A stretch of DNA of 64,000 bases from Paenibacillus sp. BJ-4 (GTDB lineage: Bacteria; Bacillota; Bacilli; Paenibacillales; Paenibacillaceae), in contig NZ_JAIVEM010000088.1 in the NCBI RefSeq assembly GCF_020404765.1, positions 186,001 to 250,000 of the forward strand. Direction: 5' to 3'. Positions 17,468 to 26,317 of this stretch are shown piece by piece; the stretch's first letter is position 1; each line of letters opens with the position of its first letter. The position numbers were made by a program, and so were the translations under genes. The notes beneath the pieces were generated by a model. It saw only the letters and a list, made by a program, of their open reading frames with translations. It did no database searches and had not been told where the DNA came from.

Positions 17468-18442
17468 TTAGTACATAGGCCAGCCTGCCGAATCCCATTT
17501 CAGATCACTAATTAGAAGTTTTGGGTTTCCGTCATCTGTAGCATCATAGGCATGACGCGCAATAACACTGTTATTATAAATAGATTGGCCGCCCGGTCCC
17601 TTCCAACGGTCATTCCCTGCATCCAGCACGGTTCCACCGCCATCCATCAGGTTTTTACCACTCTTGTCCACATACGGTCCAGTGATACTCTTGGAGCGAC
17701 CGTAAATGATTTTATAATTACTGTCTACGCCTTTGCAACAGTTATCAATGGAAGCAAACAAATAATAGTAGCCGTCACGGTATGTAACATGTGGCGCTTC
17801 CAAACCACCAGCAGTACGCTTGGCAATAGAATAGATCTGGCCCGTAGGTTTCATTGTACTCTTATCCAGACGAGTAATTTTCAAGCCTGAATTCCATGAG
17901 CCGAAGGAAAGCCACGGGTTACCGGAAGCGTCAATGACTAGATTCGGATCAATGGCATTATAATCGTTAGAATCCGTCGTACGCAGCACTAATCCATCAT
18001 CTCTCCAGCTTCCCGCGCCAATGCTCGTTGCTGAAGTCAATCCAATGGCCGAAATGCGTGACCCGAAGGTAGAAATGGAATAGTAAACCCACACACGTCC
18101 ATTGTACTTTTGAGCATCCGGTGCCCATACATCATTAGCCTTCTGCTTAGGTACATACGATTTCCACCATGATGGCGGCGATAGGAATATTTGCGGCAAT
18201 CTGTAAAAATTACGTCCATCATCCGACCTTTGGACCTGTATCCCCTGCCCTGTGGAGAAAATATACCATGCATTGCCTTCCTTTGTGATGGACGGATCAT
18301 GTGTCGCCACATCACCAGTTAACGCCCAATGCTCTGCCGATGCGGATGGTACCACTGACAGCAATAATGCAGCCGAGGTTACGGCGGCAAACGCCGTTCG
18401 GACCAATTTACCCTGTACTGATTTTTTCCAAGCTTTTAACAA
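17468..18442 (-). CDS. abnA: secreted endo-1,5-alpha-L-arabinanase, GH43
   Basis: Extracellular glycoside hydrolase family 43 enzyme that cuts alpha-1,5-arabinan inside the chain. 324 residues, the length of Bacillus AbnA. A signal peptide ends ASA (residue 36). The five-bladed propeller carries the three acidic catalytic residues: Asp49 in HDPSI, an Asp in AIDPNL near 170 and the general acid Glu in GGLEAPH near 224. Preceded by a cre-like site. A degraded araR copy lies 9 kb away, so arabinose-specific control, if any, must come from elsewhere. Confidence 0.93.
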   Translation of the reverse strand: MLKAWKKSVQGKLVRTAFAAVTSAALLLSVVPSASAEHWALTGDVATHDPSITKEGNAWYIFSTGQGIQVQRSDDGRNFYRLPQIFLSPPSWWKSYVPKQKANDVWAPDAQKYNGRVWVYYSISTFGSRISAIGLTSATSIGAGSWRDDGLVLRTTDSNDYNAIDPNLVIDASGNPWLSFGSWNSGLKITRLDKSTMKPTGQIYSIAKRTAGGLEAPHVTYRDGYYYLFASIDNCCKGVDSNYKIIYGRSKSITGPYVDKSGKNLMDGGGTVLDAGNDRWKGPGGQSIYNNSVIARHAYDATDDGNPKLLISDLKWDSAGWPMY

Positions 18443-18553
18443 GCTTACGCACCTCCAAATTTATTTTATATGATACGAAGCAGGTGAAACATAAATTTCG
18501 TTAGTGTTTATACTTATGAAGTTATACATATATTAACCTATCAACTTCATTTT

Positions 18554-18567
18554 TGTAAACGCTTTAT
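18554..18567. promoter_or_regulatory. cre-like site upstream of abnA
   Basis: TGTAAACGCTTTAT differs from the CcpA consensus TGWAARCGYTWNCW at one position. It lies about 110 bp before the abnA start codon, where it could mediate carbon catabolite repression. Confidence 0.55.
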
Positions 18568-18613
18568 TTCAAATAAACAGAAGTTCATTAACTACGCATA
18601 ACGTTATACATAC

Positions 18614-18636
18614 AAAAAGGAGCCCGCAGGCTCCTT
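18614..18636 (-). terminator. terminator of ilvA
   Basis: AAGGAGCC/GGCTCCTT hairpin followed by TTTTT on the minus strand, immediately after the stop codon. Confidence 0.85.
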
Positions 18637-18637
18637 G

Positions 18638-19924
18638 TTAAATCAGCATATTAAATAGATTCTCGTTTTTGTTCAGTTCTGTATATTTGAGTCCCTTGCG
18701 GTTCATTCGTTCAATCAAAGGAAGATAGTCTTCCTTGTGAAACAGCTCAATACCGACCAGCGCGGGACCGTTTTCCTTATCATTCTTTTTCGTATACTCA
18801 AACCTTGTGATGTCGTCGTCCGGTCCAAGCACTTCCTGAAGAAATTCACGCAGTGCCCCGGCTCTTTGCGGGAAATTCACCATAAAATAATGCTTTAGTC
18901 CTTCGTAAATCAGGGAACGCTCCTTAATCTCCTGCATACGATCAATATCGTTGTTGCCACCGCTAACGATACAGACCACCGTCTTGCCTTGAATCTGCTC
19001 ACGATACAGATCAAGCGCTGCCACTGGCAGCGAGCCCGCAGGCTCCACAACAATCGCATTTTCATTGTATAACTCAAGAATTGCGGTACAAGCCTTACCT
19101 TCCGGTACCTTCACAATATCGTCCAGCGTATTTTTACAAATGTCGTAAGTCAGCTGACCGACACGCTTCACCGCAGCTCCGTCAACGAACTTGTCTATAT
19201 GGTCCAGTGTAACCACTTTGTTCAGACGCATCGCTTCCGTCATCGACGCTGCCCCAAGCGGCTCAACACCGATCACCTTGGTGGACGGATTCACTGTTTT
19301 CACATACGTACCTACGCCTGCCGCCAAGCCACCGCCACCAATCGTCACAAACACATAATCCGCAGGTGTGTCCAGGCTTTCCATGACTTCCATCGCAATC
19401 GTACCGTTGCCTGCTATAATTTTTGGCTGGTCAAACGGATGGATAAAGGTCATCGCCTGCTCACTGCACACCTTCATGGCTTCGTCATAGGCGTCGTCAA
19501 ACGTATCTCCAGTCAGAATGACCTCCACACTGTTACCGCCAAAGCGACGAACCTGCTTCACCTTCTGATTAGGCGTTGTGCTTGGCATGAATATTTTGCC
19601 GTGGATGCCCAGCGCATTACATGAAAAAGCCACACCTTGCGCATGGTTGCCCGCACTCGCGCACACAATGCCCTTCTCCATTTGCTCAGGAGTCAGACTG
19701 CGGATCATATTGTAGGCTCCGCGGATTTTAAAGGACCGTACAACCTGGAGATCCTCTCTTTTTAGATATACATTGCAGTTATATTTGGCTGACAGGACGG
19801 CATCCCTCTGTAAAGGTGTACGTACAATCACCTCACGCAGCATATGATGCGCCCGTACAATATCCTCCATGCCAACGGTTGAAGCCGTGGCCGGGCCGGT
19901 TTTCTGGGTTTCTGTTGGTTCCAT
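18638..19924 (-). CDS. ilvA: threonine ammonia-lyase (threonine deaminase)
   Basis: PLP enzyme that converts threonine to 2-oxobutanoate and ammonia, the first step of isoleucine synthesis. The catalytic domain carries the PLP lysine in RSFKIRGAYN, ASAGNHAQG, and the phosphate-binding GGGGLAAG. A single C-terminal ACT-like regulatory region (GLKHYFMVNFPQRAGALREF) follows, as in the 420-residue Bacillus form rather than the longer E. coli form. ATG 19922-19924 has GTGGAG just upstream; a TTG 16 codons earlier is less likely. Monocistronic with its own terminator. I saw no T-box leader in the short upstream gap. Confidence 0.93.
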   Translation of the reverse strand: MEPTETQKTGPATASTVGMEDIVRAHHMLREVIVRTPLQRDAVLSAKYNCNVYLKREDLQVVRSFKIRGAYNMIRSLTPEQMEKGIVCASAGNHAQGVAFSCNALGIHGKIFMPSTTPNQKVKQVRRFGGNSVEVILTGDTFDDAYDEAMKVCSEQAMTFIHPFDQPKIIAGNGTIAMEVMESLDTPADYVFVTIGGGGLAAGVGTYVKTVNPSTKVIGVEPLGAASMTEAMRLNKVVTLDHIDKFVDGAAVKRVGQLTYDICKNTLDDIVKVPEGKACTAILELYNENAIVVEPAGSLPVAALDLYREQIQGKTVVCIVSGGNNDIDRMQEIKERSLIYEGLKHYFMVNFPQRAGALREFLQEVLGPDDDITRFEYTKKNDKENGPALVGIELFHKEDYLPLIERMNRKGLKYTELNKNENLFNMLI

Positions 19925-20045
19925 AGGTTCTCCACGCTCCGCCTGAATATTTCTGTATTTGGAATCTTTCAAATATCATACCACGTTTACCTACAGCTTG
20001 TGCAGTTCATAGACATGAAAATGAGAATGAAAATCAATTGTAATC

Positions 20046-20080
20046 AAAAAAAGCAGACCGGGATGCCCGACCTGCTTTTT
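20046..20080 (-). terminator. terminator of sugar ABC operon
   Basis: AAAGCAG/CTGCTTT arms with inner CGGG/CCCG pairing, followed on the minus strand by TTTTTTT. Lies 28 bases past the last permease stop codon. Confidence 0.85.
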
Positions 20081-20107
20081 CCGATGTTACATTTTTGTAG
20101 TGAACGA

Positions 20108-20947
20108 TTACCCTTTGACTCCGCCTGCTGTCATACCTTCAATGAAATAACGCTGGAAGAACAGGAACACGACCAGAATCGGTAAAATAGCCAAAACCGA
20201 ACCGGCGATCAGTACATCATAATTGTTGCCATATGGCGTCAGCAGACTGGACAGACCAATCGGCAGTGTCAGCATGTCGTTGGTGCGCAATACGATCATC
20301 GGCCACAGGAAGTTGTTCCAGCTGTTCATCGCCTGTAAAATAGCCATCGCCGCAAATGCCGGCGCCATCAGAGGCATCATAATCCGCACGAAAATACCAT
20401 ATTCCGAGCACCCGTCAACCCGTGCGGCATCCATAAAGTCCTTGGGTACTCCACTCAAATATTGACGGAAGAAAAAAATCGGTATCGGTGCAACGACGAA
20501 GGGCAATATCACACCCCATACCGTATTAATCAGCTTCATGCCGATCATCAGCTTGTAAAGCGGTAGCATAATAATTTCGACCGGGATCATCATCACGACC
20601 AGCACCAGCGTAAAAATCACATTTTTCAGTCTAAAACGGTACATCTCCAGGCCGTAGCCCACCATCGCAGACAATATCAGACATAGCACCGTAAATAAGA
20701 CGGTAATGACAATGCTGTTCCAGTACCATTGAAAATAATCCGTTGTCCCCTGGAAAATGAACGCATAGTTTTTCAAGGACATGATGCTCCACTCCAGCTT
20801 AAGATTCAAGCCGTAGCGCAGCAGCTCCGTCGATGGCTTGAACGAGGCAAGCGTCACGGCAAATAGCGGAAACAGGGCAAACCCGGCAAACAAAATGAAC
20901 AGGACAACGAGAAATGCGGATAACGGGCCTTTTTGTTTCTGAGCCAT
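20108..20947 (-). CDS. carbohydrate ABC permease, MalG/UgpE type
   Basis: 279-residue inner membrane permease with six hydrophobic segments and the EAA-type loop (DAARVDGCSEYGIF) that contacts the ATPase. Ends with FIEGMTAGGVKG, typical of the family's second permease. Last gene of a three-gene operon (binding protein, permease 1, permease 2). No ATPase gene is present, as is usual where MsmX-type ATPases are shared. Confidence 0.9.
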   Translation of the reverse strand: MAQKQKGPLSAFLVVLFILFAGFALFPLFAVTLASFKPSTELLRYGLNLKLEWSIMSLKNYAFIFQGTTDYFQWYWNSIVITVLFTVLCLILSAMVGYGLEMYRFRLKNVIFTLVLVVMMIPVEIIMLPLYKLMIGMKLINTVWGVILPFVVAPIPIFFFRQYLSGVPKDFMDAARVDGCSEYGIFVRIMMPLMAPAFAAMAILQAMNSWNNFLWPMIVLRTNDMLTLPIGLSSLLTPYGNNYDVLIAGSVLAILPILVVFLFFQRYFIEGMTAGGVKG

Positions 20948-20950
20948 CGC

Positions 20951-21913
20951 TTAATCCTCCTTCCGGAACATGCCAAAAAATTTGAGCTGGATCAGGTTAA
21001 GCACCAATGTAAATACAAGTAATACTATGCCCACCGCAGCTCCAAAGCCCATGCTGTTCTGCTCCAGACCTTGACGGTAGAGATAACCAACAATCGTTAA
21101 GCCAATATCATTGGGAGAGTTATTTCCGTTCCACAGCATGTAGCTCTCTGTGAACATCGACAAGCCCGCGTAAATACTAATCGTAAATACGTAGATCGTC
21201 ACCGGCTTGAGCATTGGAATCGTAATCCGCCAAAAGGAAGCAAACCGACTGGCTCCATCAATCTGTGCAGCTTCATACAGCTCGGGGGGAATGTTTTGCA
21301 GTCCTGACATGTAATACAGCATGTTTACACCCAGCCATCTCCACAGAGCCAGCACAATCAACGCTAAGAAACCGGTGTTGGCATTCATCAGCCATTTATG
21401 CGGCTCCAAACCGAATACACTCAATAAGGAATTCATCAGGGAACCATCCAACTCGCCAAACATGAGCCGGAAAATGGTACCTGCCACCACCACCGAGGTC
21501 AGTGCAGGTATGAACATAACAGAGCGGAACAGCCCTCTGCCCGGCATTTTAGGCGAATTCAGCAATACCGCCAGTACCAGCGGCAAAGGAATCAGCACGA
21601 CCAGCGTAAGCAAAGTGTACAGGACGCTATTCAGTATCGCTTTTCCAAACGTAGGATTTATTAAGTCCTTGTAATTCTCCAGTCCGACATACGTTGTGAT
21701 ACCCGGCAGCACTTCCTGAAAGCTCATAATGATCGTCGAGATCACCGGATACGCAAAAAACAGCGCAAAGGACAGTAAAAATGGAAGGACAAACACATAC
21801 GGTGCCGTACGGCTGGAATGAATAAAGCGGCTCCATCGACTTCGGGTCGGACGCTGCGTTTGTGGCGACTGACCTGTCGGTACATTAGCGTTCGTATGAA
21901 CGGGCGTTGCCAT
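20951..21913 (-). CDS. carbohydrate ABC permease, MalF/UgpA type
   Basis: 320-residue permease with six hydrophobic segments and the loop EAAQIDGASRFASFWRITIP that docks the ATPase. A polar N-terminal tail of about 35 residues precedes the first helix. ATG 21911-21913 has GGGAGTGAG upstream. Three bases separate it from the next permease gene. The substrate is probably a sugar or glycerophosphoryl compound, going by family only. Confidence 0.9.
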   Translation of the reverse strand: MATPVHTNANVPTGQSPQTQRPTRSRWSRFIHSSRTAPYVFVLPFLLSFALFFAYPVISTIIMSFQEVLPGITTYVGLENYKDLINPTFGKAILNSVLYTLLTLVVLIPLPLVLAVLLNSPKMPGRGLFRSVMFIPALTSVVVAGTIFRLMFGELDGSLMNSLLSVFGLEPHKWLMNANTGFLALIVLALWRWLGVNMLYYMSGLQNIPPELYEAAQIDGASRFASFWRITIPMLKPVTIYVFTISIYAGLSMFTESYMLWNGNNSPNDIGLTIVGYLYRQGLEQNSMGFGAAVGIVLLVFTLVLNLIQLKFFGMFRKED

Positions 21914-21940
21914 GAATCTCACTCCCTTTCCTGTTGGGGT

Positions 21941-23233
21941 TTATCTCAATTCATCTGCCAGCTCATGCAGCACTGTGGCTGGGTCTTCGCCATTCAGCAA
22001 TGTTCGATAAAGTATTTTATTGCGGACCGCACTGGCGATGTCAGGCGTTTTCGGTCCAATATGCACCGCGTTGATTTCGTCTTTTACCTCAATGAGCGTG
22101 TCAAAGATATTCGGTCCGAAATAATCCGTAAATTTGTTCTTGGCTTTGACTTCCGGCATGGTCCATACCTCACTGCGGATGGGATCAAAACCAAGCTGCT
22201 TCCAAATCTCCACATTCCCTTGCTTGGACAGCTTGGCAAAGGCCAGAAATCGCATGGCCAAATCCGGGTGCTTCGATTGGTTTGTGACCACCGTACCGGT
22301 TCCGCCCATACCTGCTGAGCGAAAGCCGCCTTTTTCCCAGGCCGGCAACGGTCTGATGATGATTTTCCCTTTCAGGTCAGGCATATAATCCGTAAAGCGT
22401 CCCATGTACCACATCGGCATCCATACCGAAGCGGCCCCACCTTTGTTCATAAACCCGTAGTATTCCTCCATATGATGTCCGCCGCCGGGTGCGGGAATGG
22501 CGATTTTGTCCTTCACCATCTGCTGAAGAAACGCAAGTGTTTTAATATTCGTTTCGTTATCCAGCGTTAGCTCGCCCTTATCATCCAGAAAGTCCGAGTT
22601 CTGCTGGGAAATCATCGGCCAGTAGTTCCACAGGTCATTCGTCTCCACCGTCGCCATGGGCTTGCCTGTTTTCGCCAGCACTTGCTTGCCAGCTGCTGCA
22701 TAATCTGCCCATGTGACGATGGAATCCGGGTTTACCCCCGCCTGATCCAAAATTTCTTTATTGTAATACATCACTTCGGCCCCGACATGAAAATCAATGC
22801 CATAATACTTACCGTCTTTACCGTAAATCTGGACTCTAGAAGGCACAATGTTCTTCATCTCCGGGTCAATCACCGGATTGAGCGGGACCAGCTGCGGTAT
22901 CCCTTTGAGGAAGTTGCCGATCTTGTTTACCTCGATATCCGCGATATCCGGTGCCCCCACCCCCGATTGCAACGCAATCGACAGCTTGCTGTGGTGGTTG
23001 TCATAAGGGAATGTATTCGCTTTCAAATTAATCTGTTCATCAGGGTGCAGTTGGTTCCATTGGTCAGCCATTTGCAGAAAAAACTTCTCATGCAGTTCGT
23101 TAAACGTCCACAAAACCAGTTCTGTTCCCGGCCCATCCTGTTCGTCGGCTTTCAAGGAACAACCTTGCAGCAGTCCGGCGATTAAAACCACCGCCATGAG
23201 CATCAACGCCATGCTTTTTCTTCGCAGCAGCAT
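21941..23233 (-). CDS. carbohydrate ABC transporter binding lipoprotein
   Basis: 430-residue solute-binding lipoprotein of SBP family 1. Lipobox LLQGC, then FNELHEKFFLQMADQWNQ, VGAPDIADIEVN and MYYNKEILDQAG. The hinge and C-lobe motifs (PMWYMGRFTDY; GMGGTGTVVTNQSKHP) are in the usual order. Start ATG 23231-23233 with GGGGGAAGG directly upstream. First gene of the operon and preceded by a cre-like sequence. Confidence 0.9.
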   Translation of the reverse strand: MLLRRKSMALMLMAVVLIAGLLQGCSLKADEQDGPGTELVLWTFNELHEKFFLQMADQWNQLHPDEQINLKANTFPYDNHHSKLSIALQSGVGAPDIADIEVNKIGNFLKGIPQLVPLNPVIDPEMKNIVPSRVQIYGKDGKYYGIDFHVGAEVMYYNKEILDQAGVNPDSIVTWADYAAAGKQVLAKTGKPMATVETNDLWNYWPMISQQNSDFLDDKGELTLDNETNIKTLAFLQQMVKDKIAIPAPGGGHHMEEYYGFMNKGGAASVWMPMWYMGRFTDYMPDLKGKIIIRPLPAWEKGGFRSAGMGGTGTVVTNQSKHPDLAMRFLAFAKLSKQGNVEIWKQLGFDPIRSEVWTMPEVKAKNKFTDYFGPNIFDTLIEVKDEINAVHIGPKTPDIASAVRNKILYRTLLNGEDPATVLHELADELR

Positions 23234-23272
23234 ATCCTTCCCCCTTCGCATGATGAAAAAATGATTTTGTAA

Positions 23273-23286
23273 TGATTGCGCTTTCT
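23273..23286. promoter_or_regulatory. cre-like site upstream of sugar ABC operon
   Basis: On the minus strand AGAAAGCGCAATCA matches 12 of 14 positions of the CcpA consensus. It lies about 40 bp before the start codon, where bound CcpA would block transcription in glucose. Confidence 0.4.
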
Positions 23287-23420
23287 TTTATTATTTAACA
23301 TCAAGCCAAATTAGTTTACAACAACATTATTTATAAAAATTCATTTTTAGTACAAAACTAGCGTCTCCATTGCATTATAGGGGGAAAATGAATTGGAGGG
23401 GGTTATGATGATTTTTGCAT

Positions 23421-23468
23421 AAAAAAGCGACCCAACTCGAATTGAAACTCGGAGCTGGGTCGCGCTTT
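23421..23468 (-). terminator. terminator of tlp
   Basis: GCGACCCA/TGGGTCGC stem with an inner CTC/GAG pairing and a T-run on the minus strand directly after the tlp stop codon. Confidence 0.85.
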
Positions 23469-23473
23469 TCTAG

Positions 23474-23698
23474 CTACTCTTGAGAATGTGCTGCTTCGTC
23501 CTTCACTTCTGATCGAAACGCTCTAATACTTTCTTTACGGCGATTATTTTTTTCTTCGATTTGCTTACGCTCCTCGTCACTGATTTCAGAGGAAAATTCG
23601 TTCAGATAGCCTTCTGCTTCATGCAGATTCTGCTGTGTATTCTGAATATTTTGTTGCAAATGTTCAACATTATCGGCCCGATTATCCGGTTTTGCCAT
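23474..23698 (-). CDS. tlp: small acid-soluble spore protein Tlp
   Basis: 74-residue spore core protein, thioredoxin-like in name only. The sequence follows the Tlp pattern: PDNRADNVEHLQQNIQNT near the start and KQIEEKNNRRKESIRAFRSE near the end, with a Glu-rich coiled middle. Tlp is made in the forespore under sigma-G in Bacillus; I could not place a convincing sigma-G promoter here. TAGGAGGCGA precedes the ATG. Its presence supports an endospore former. Confidence 0.88.
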   Translation of the reverse strand: MAKPDNRADNVEHLQQNIQNTQQNLHEAEGYLNEFSSEISDEERKQIEEKNNRRKESIRAFRSEVKDEAAHSQE

Positions 23699-23870
23699 AT
23701 TACTGTCGCCTCCTAATTATGGAATCGCTCACTGGAGCGCTAATCGGTAGCTTGATCGCTATCGGATCAATTTATGCATTCCTGAGCCAAATTTATAAAA
23801 TGGAGTAATTTAGATTACATTATTCAGTTATATTAAAGTTAGAAGAAATGAGAAAAGGAGCCTCCGTTAT

Positions 23871-25067
23871 ATGGAAACGAATAAGCAAGGGCCGCTAAGG
23901 GGGCAATTAGCCACTCTTCTTCAAGTGCTGGGGGTGTCCGCAAAATTAGGACTCACTTCCTTTGGAGGACCGATTGCACATATAGGATACTTCCATGATG
24001 AATACATCCGCCGCCGAAAGTGGATGGATGAAGCAAGTTACGCCGATCTTGTAGCCCTCTGCCAGTTTCTCCCTGGTCCCGCCAGCAGTCAGGTTGGCAT
24101 TGGAATTGGAGTTGTAAGAGCAGGATTACTTGGAGGACTTGCTGCCTGGATTGGTTTCACACTGCCGTCGTTTCTTGTGTTAGTTGCGTTTGCTTTCTTG
24201 CTTCAAGGATACGATATAGCGAGTGCGGGGTGGATTCACGGATTAAAGATCGTAGCTGTTGCGATTGTGGCCCATGCTATTCTGGGTATGGGACAGAAGC
24301 TGACGCCTGATCGGGATAGGGCGACAATTGCCGTGATTTCCGCAGTGATTACGTTGTCCTGGCATACAGCTTACAGTCAAATTCTAATCATTGCTGCTGC
24401 TGGTGTTATCGGGCTATGGCTTTTTCGAAAGCAAGAGGCGGAGATTACGTCCAATCTTCAAATTGCGATTAGCCGAACTTTTGCGGTCTGCTCCTTGATT
24501 GTATTTATTGCAATGCTTGTGGCACTTCCGCTTCTTAGATCCTCAGAGGAAGTGGGATGGTTAACGCTGTTCGATAGCTTTTTTCGTTCAGGTTCCTTGG
24601 TCTTTGGTGGGGGACACGTCGTACTGCCGCTTTTGGAAAGAGAAGTTGTTCCATCTGGATGGGTTAGCCAAGAAGATTTCTTGGCAGGTTACGGAGCTAC
24701 GCAAGCCGTCCCAGGACCGTTATTCACCTTTGCAGGTTACCTTGGAGCTATGGCCTGGGGGTTACCAGGAGCGGTGGTTGCTACTCTCGCCATTTTTTTG
24801 CCAGCATTTCTTCTTGTTGTCGGCGCACTTCCGTTCTGGAATGAATTAAGAAACAGTCCGAAAATCCAAAGGGCTTTGGTAGGAGTGAATGCGGCTGTGG
24901 TTGGTATTTTGCTGGCTGCGCTGTACGATCCGCTTTGGACTACCGCCATCCTGAAGCCAATAGACTTTGCTCTGGCGGTCATTTTGTTTATGATGCTGGT
25001 TTTTTGGAAGCTGCCGCCCTGGGTGGTAGTTCTTGTGGGGGCAACTGGAGGAATGCTGCTAGGATAA
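23871..25067 (+). CDS. chrA: chromate transporter ChrA
   Basis: 398-residue membrane protein of the CHR family, two-domain long form, which exports chromate. Each half carries the family motif: FTSFGGP-like (LTSFGGPIAHIGYFH, QFLPGPASSQ) in the first, and FRSGSLVFGGGHVVLPLL with TQAVPGPLFTFAGYLG in the second. About ten hydrophobic segments. A complete gene with an AAAGGAG ribosome binding site. Stands alone, without chrB or other metal resistance genes. Confidence 0.92.
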   Translation: METNKQGPLRGQLATLLQVLGVSAKLGLTSFGGPIAHIGYFHDEYIRRRKWMDEASYADLVALCQFLPGPASSQVGIGIGVVRAGLLGGLAAWIGFTLPSFLVLVAFAFLLQGYDIASAGWIHGLKIVAVAIVAHAILGMGQKLTPDRDRATIAVISAVITLSWHTAYSQILIIAAAGVIGLWLFRKQEAEITSNLQIAISRTFAVCSLIVFIAMLVALPLLRSSEEVGWLTLFDSFFRSGSLVFGGGHVVLPLLEREVVPSGWVSQEDFLAGYGATQAVPGPLFTFAGYLGAMAWGLPGAVVATLAIFLPAFLLVVGALPFWNELRNSPKIQRALVGVNAAVVGILLAALYDPLWTTAILKPIDFALAVILFMMLVFWKLPPWVVVLVGATGGMLLG

Positions 25068-25158
25068 AAGCCGACAGCCTACAAGCAGTCGACTCTTTTG
25101 GGCGATGACCTTCGCTAGGTCACTCGCCTTATCCTCAACATTTTAACTTATCCGGTAT

Positions 25159-25785
25159 TTAAATCTGCTCTCCACTCAGGTTAAAATGCTCTCCAAACCA
25201 TTTCCCTGCGGCTTCGGCTTCTGTACGGGTTAATTGATGACCATTGCGTTCCCAATATGCTTCCACCTGAGCTCCGGCTCCTTCCAGTAAAGCGTGCAGC
25301 TCACGGGATTCCCCAACTGGAACGATTGGATCATTTTCACCGGAGGACAGAAATACAGGGACACCGTTGAGGTCCGGCAATTGCAGCCCGCGCAGCGGCA
25401 CCATCGCATGATGAAGAATGGCTCCACGCAGCGCTTTTGCATCGTGAAAGAGCATACTGGCCGCTATGTTCGCTCCGTTGGAATAGCCAAGAGCCACGAC
25501 GTTGCTACGGTCAAAATTGTATTGCTCCGCAGCAGTATCCACAAATCCGCTTAATTCTTGGGTACGGAATACAAGATCCTCTATATCGAACACCCCCTCT
25601 GCCAAACGGCGGAAGAAACGCGGCATCCCATTTTCCAGTACATTCCCCCTTACGCCTAACACAGATGCTCCTGGTGCAACCCAATCAGCCAATGGTATCA
25701 AATCTTGTTCATTCCCGCCAGTACCGTGCAGTAGCAAAATCACCGGGGCTTCTGGATTACTTCCTCTACGGAAAATATGTTTCAT
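25159..25785 (-). CDS. mhqD: MhqD-like carboxylesterase
   Basis: 208-residue alpha/beta hydrolase of the phospholipase/carboxylesterase family, like Bacillus MhqD, which is induced by hydroquinones and thiol-reactive quinones. LLHGTGGNEQDLIPLA forms the oxyanion region, GYSNGA contains the nucleophile, ENDPIVP the acid and NGHQLT the histidine. AAAGGAGG precedes the ATG. It is divergent from the SdpR-type regulator. The actual substrate is untested, and I could not identify an MhqR operator with confidence. Confidence 0.8.
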   Translation of the reverse strand: MKHIFRRGSNPEAPVILLLHGTGGNEQDLIPLADWVAPGASVLGVRGNVLENGMPRFFRRLAEGVFDIEDLVFRTQELSGFVDTAAEQYNFDRSNVVALGYSNGANIAASMLFHDAKALRGAILHHAMVPLRGLQLPDLNGVPVFLSSGENDPIVPVGESRELHALLEGAGAQVEAYWERNGHQLTRTEAEAAGKWFGEHFNLSGEQI

Positions 25786-25924
25786 ATCTATTTCCTCCTT
25801 TATTTTAACTTTAAATTAAGAATCTTATTTTTGTATATTTTGATTATACTCAACTTCTCTATCTTTTACAAATCAAATTGTAAACCTGCTCTAAAACTTT
25901 TTTTTAAAATGATACATTGATCCG

Positions 25925-25953
25925 TTGACATACAACACAGCACTATTTTAATA
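25925..25953 (+). promoter_or_regulatory. promoter of sdpR-sdpI
   Basis: TTGACA (25925-25930), 17-bp spacer, TTAATA (25948-25953). The operator begins five bases downstream. Confidence 0.6.
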
Positions 25954-25957
25954 TTGG

Positions 25958-25991
25958 TTTAGATATTTAGGGAATTATCTAAATATCTAAA
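25958..25991. promoter_or_regulatory. perfect inverted-repeat operator of sdpR-sdpI
   Basis: TTTAGATATTTAG and CTAAATATCTAAA form a perfect 13-bp inverted repeat around an 8-bp spacer, covering the likely transcription start and ending just before the ribosome binding site. ArsR-type SdpR represses its own operon in Bacillus, so this is the expected autorepression site. Confidence 0.75.
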
Positions 25992-26005
25992 GGAGTGAGC
26001 AAACT

Positions 26006-26317
26006 TTGAATGATGCCTTCAAAGCCTTGGCCGATCCGACCCGGCGCAAAATATTGCAGCTTTTGAAAGAGAAAAGCATGAGCGCAGGCGATGTCGCCGA
26101 GCATTTTCAAATCAGCAAGCCCAGTATATCCCACCACCTGAATTTGCTGAAGCAGGCGGGGCTTGTACTGGATGAGCGACAGGGGCAAAGCATTATTTAC
26201 ACCTTGCATACAACAGTTGTGGCGGATGTCATCGGCTGGATGTTCAGCATCGTCCATTCCGATACCCCTGTAAAGAAACATTCGAATGATATTAAGGATA
26301 CGGAGGAGTCTGAATGA
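26006..26317 (+). CDS. sdpR: ArsR-family autorepressor SdpR
   Basis: 103-residue winged-helix repressor. FKALADPTRRKILQLL, the recognition region AEHFQISKPSISHHL, and a C-terminal segment (VVADVIGWMFSIVHS) closely follow Bacillus SdpR. In that system the immunity membrane protein SdpI captures SdpR when SDP toxin is bound, which derepresses the operon. TTG start, with AAAGGAG upstream. The stop codon overlaps the sdpI start. The cysteines of metal-sensing ArsR members are absent. Confidence 0.88.
   Translation: MNDAFKALADPTRRKILQLLKEKSMSAGDVAEHFQISKPSISHHLNLLKQAGLVLDERQGQSIIYTLHTTVVADVIGWMFSIVHSDTPVKKHSNDIKDTEESE

Noticed and set aside
19925..20045. Possible T-box or leader peptide upstream of ilvA
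   Set aside because: The gap is too short, and neither a T-box bulge sequence nor an isoleucine-rich leader peptide is visible.
23719..23808. 29-codon plus-strand frame with one hydrophobic segment (MESLTGALIGSLIAIGSIYA...)
   Set aside because: It looks like a tiny membrane peptide, but no Shine-Dalgarno sequence precedes it and it overlaps the upstream region of tlp. Too weak to call.
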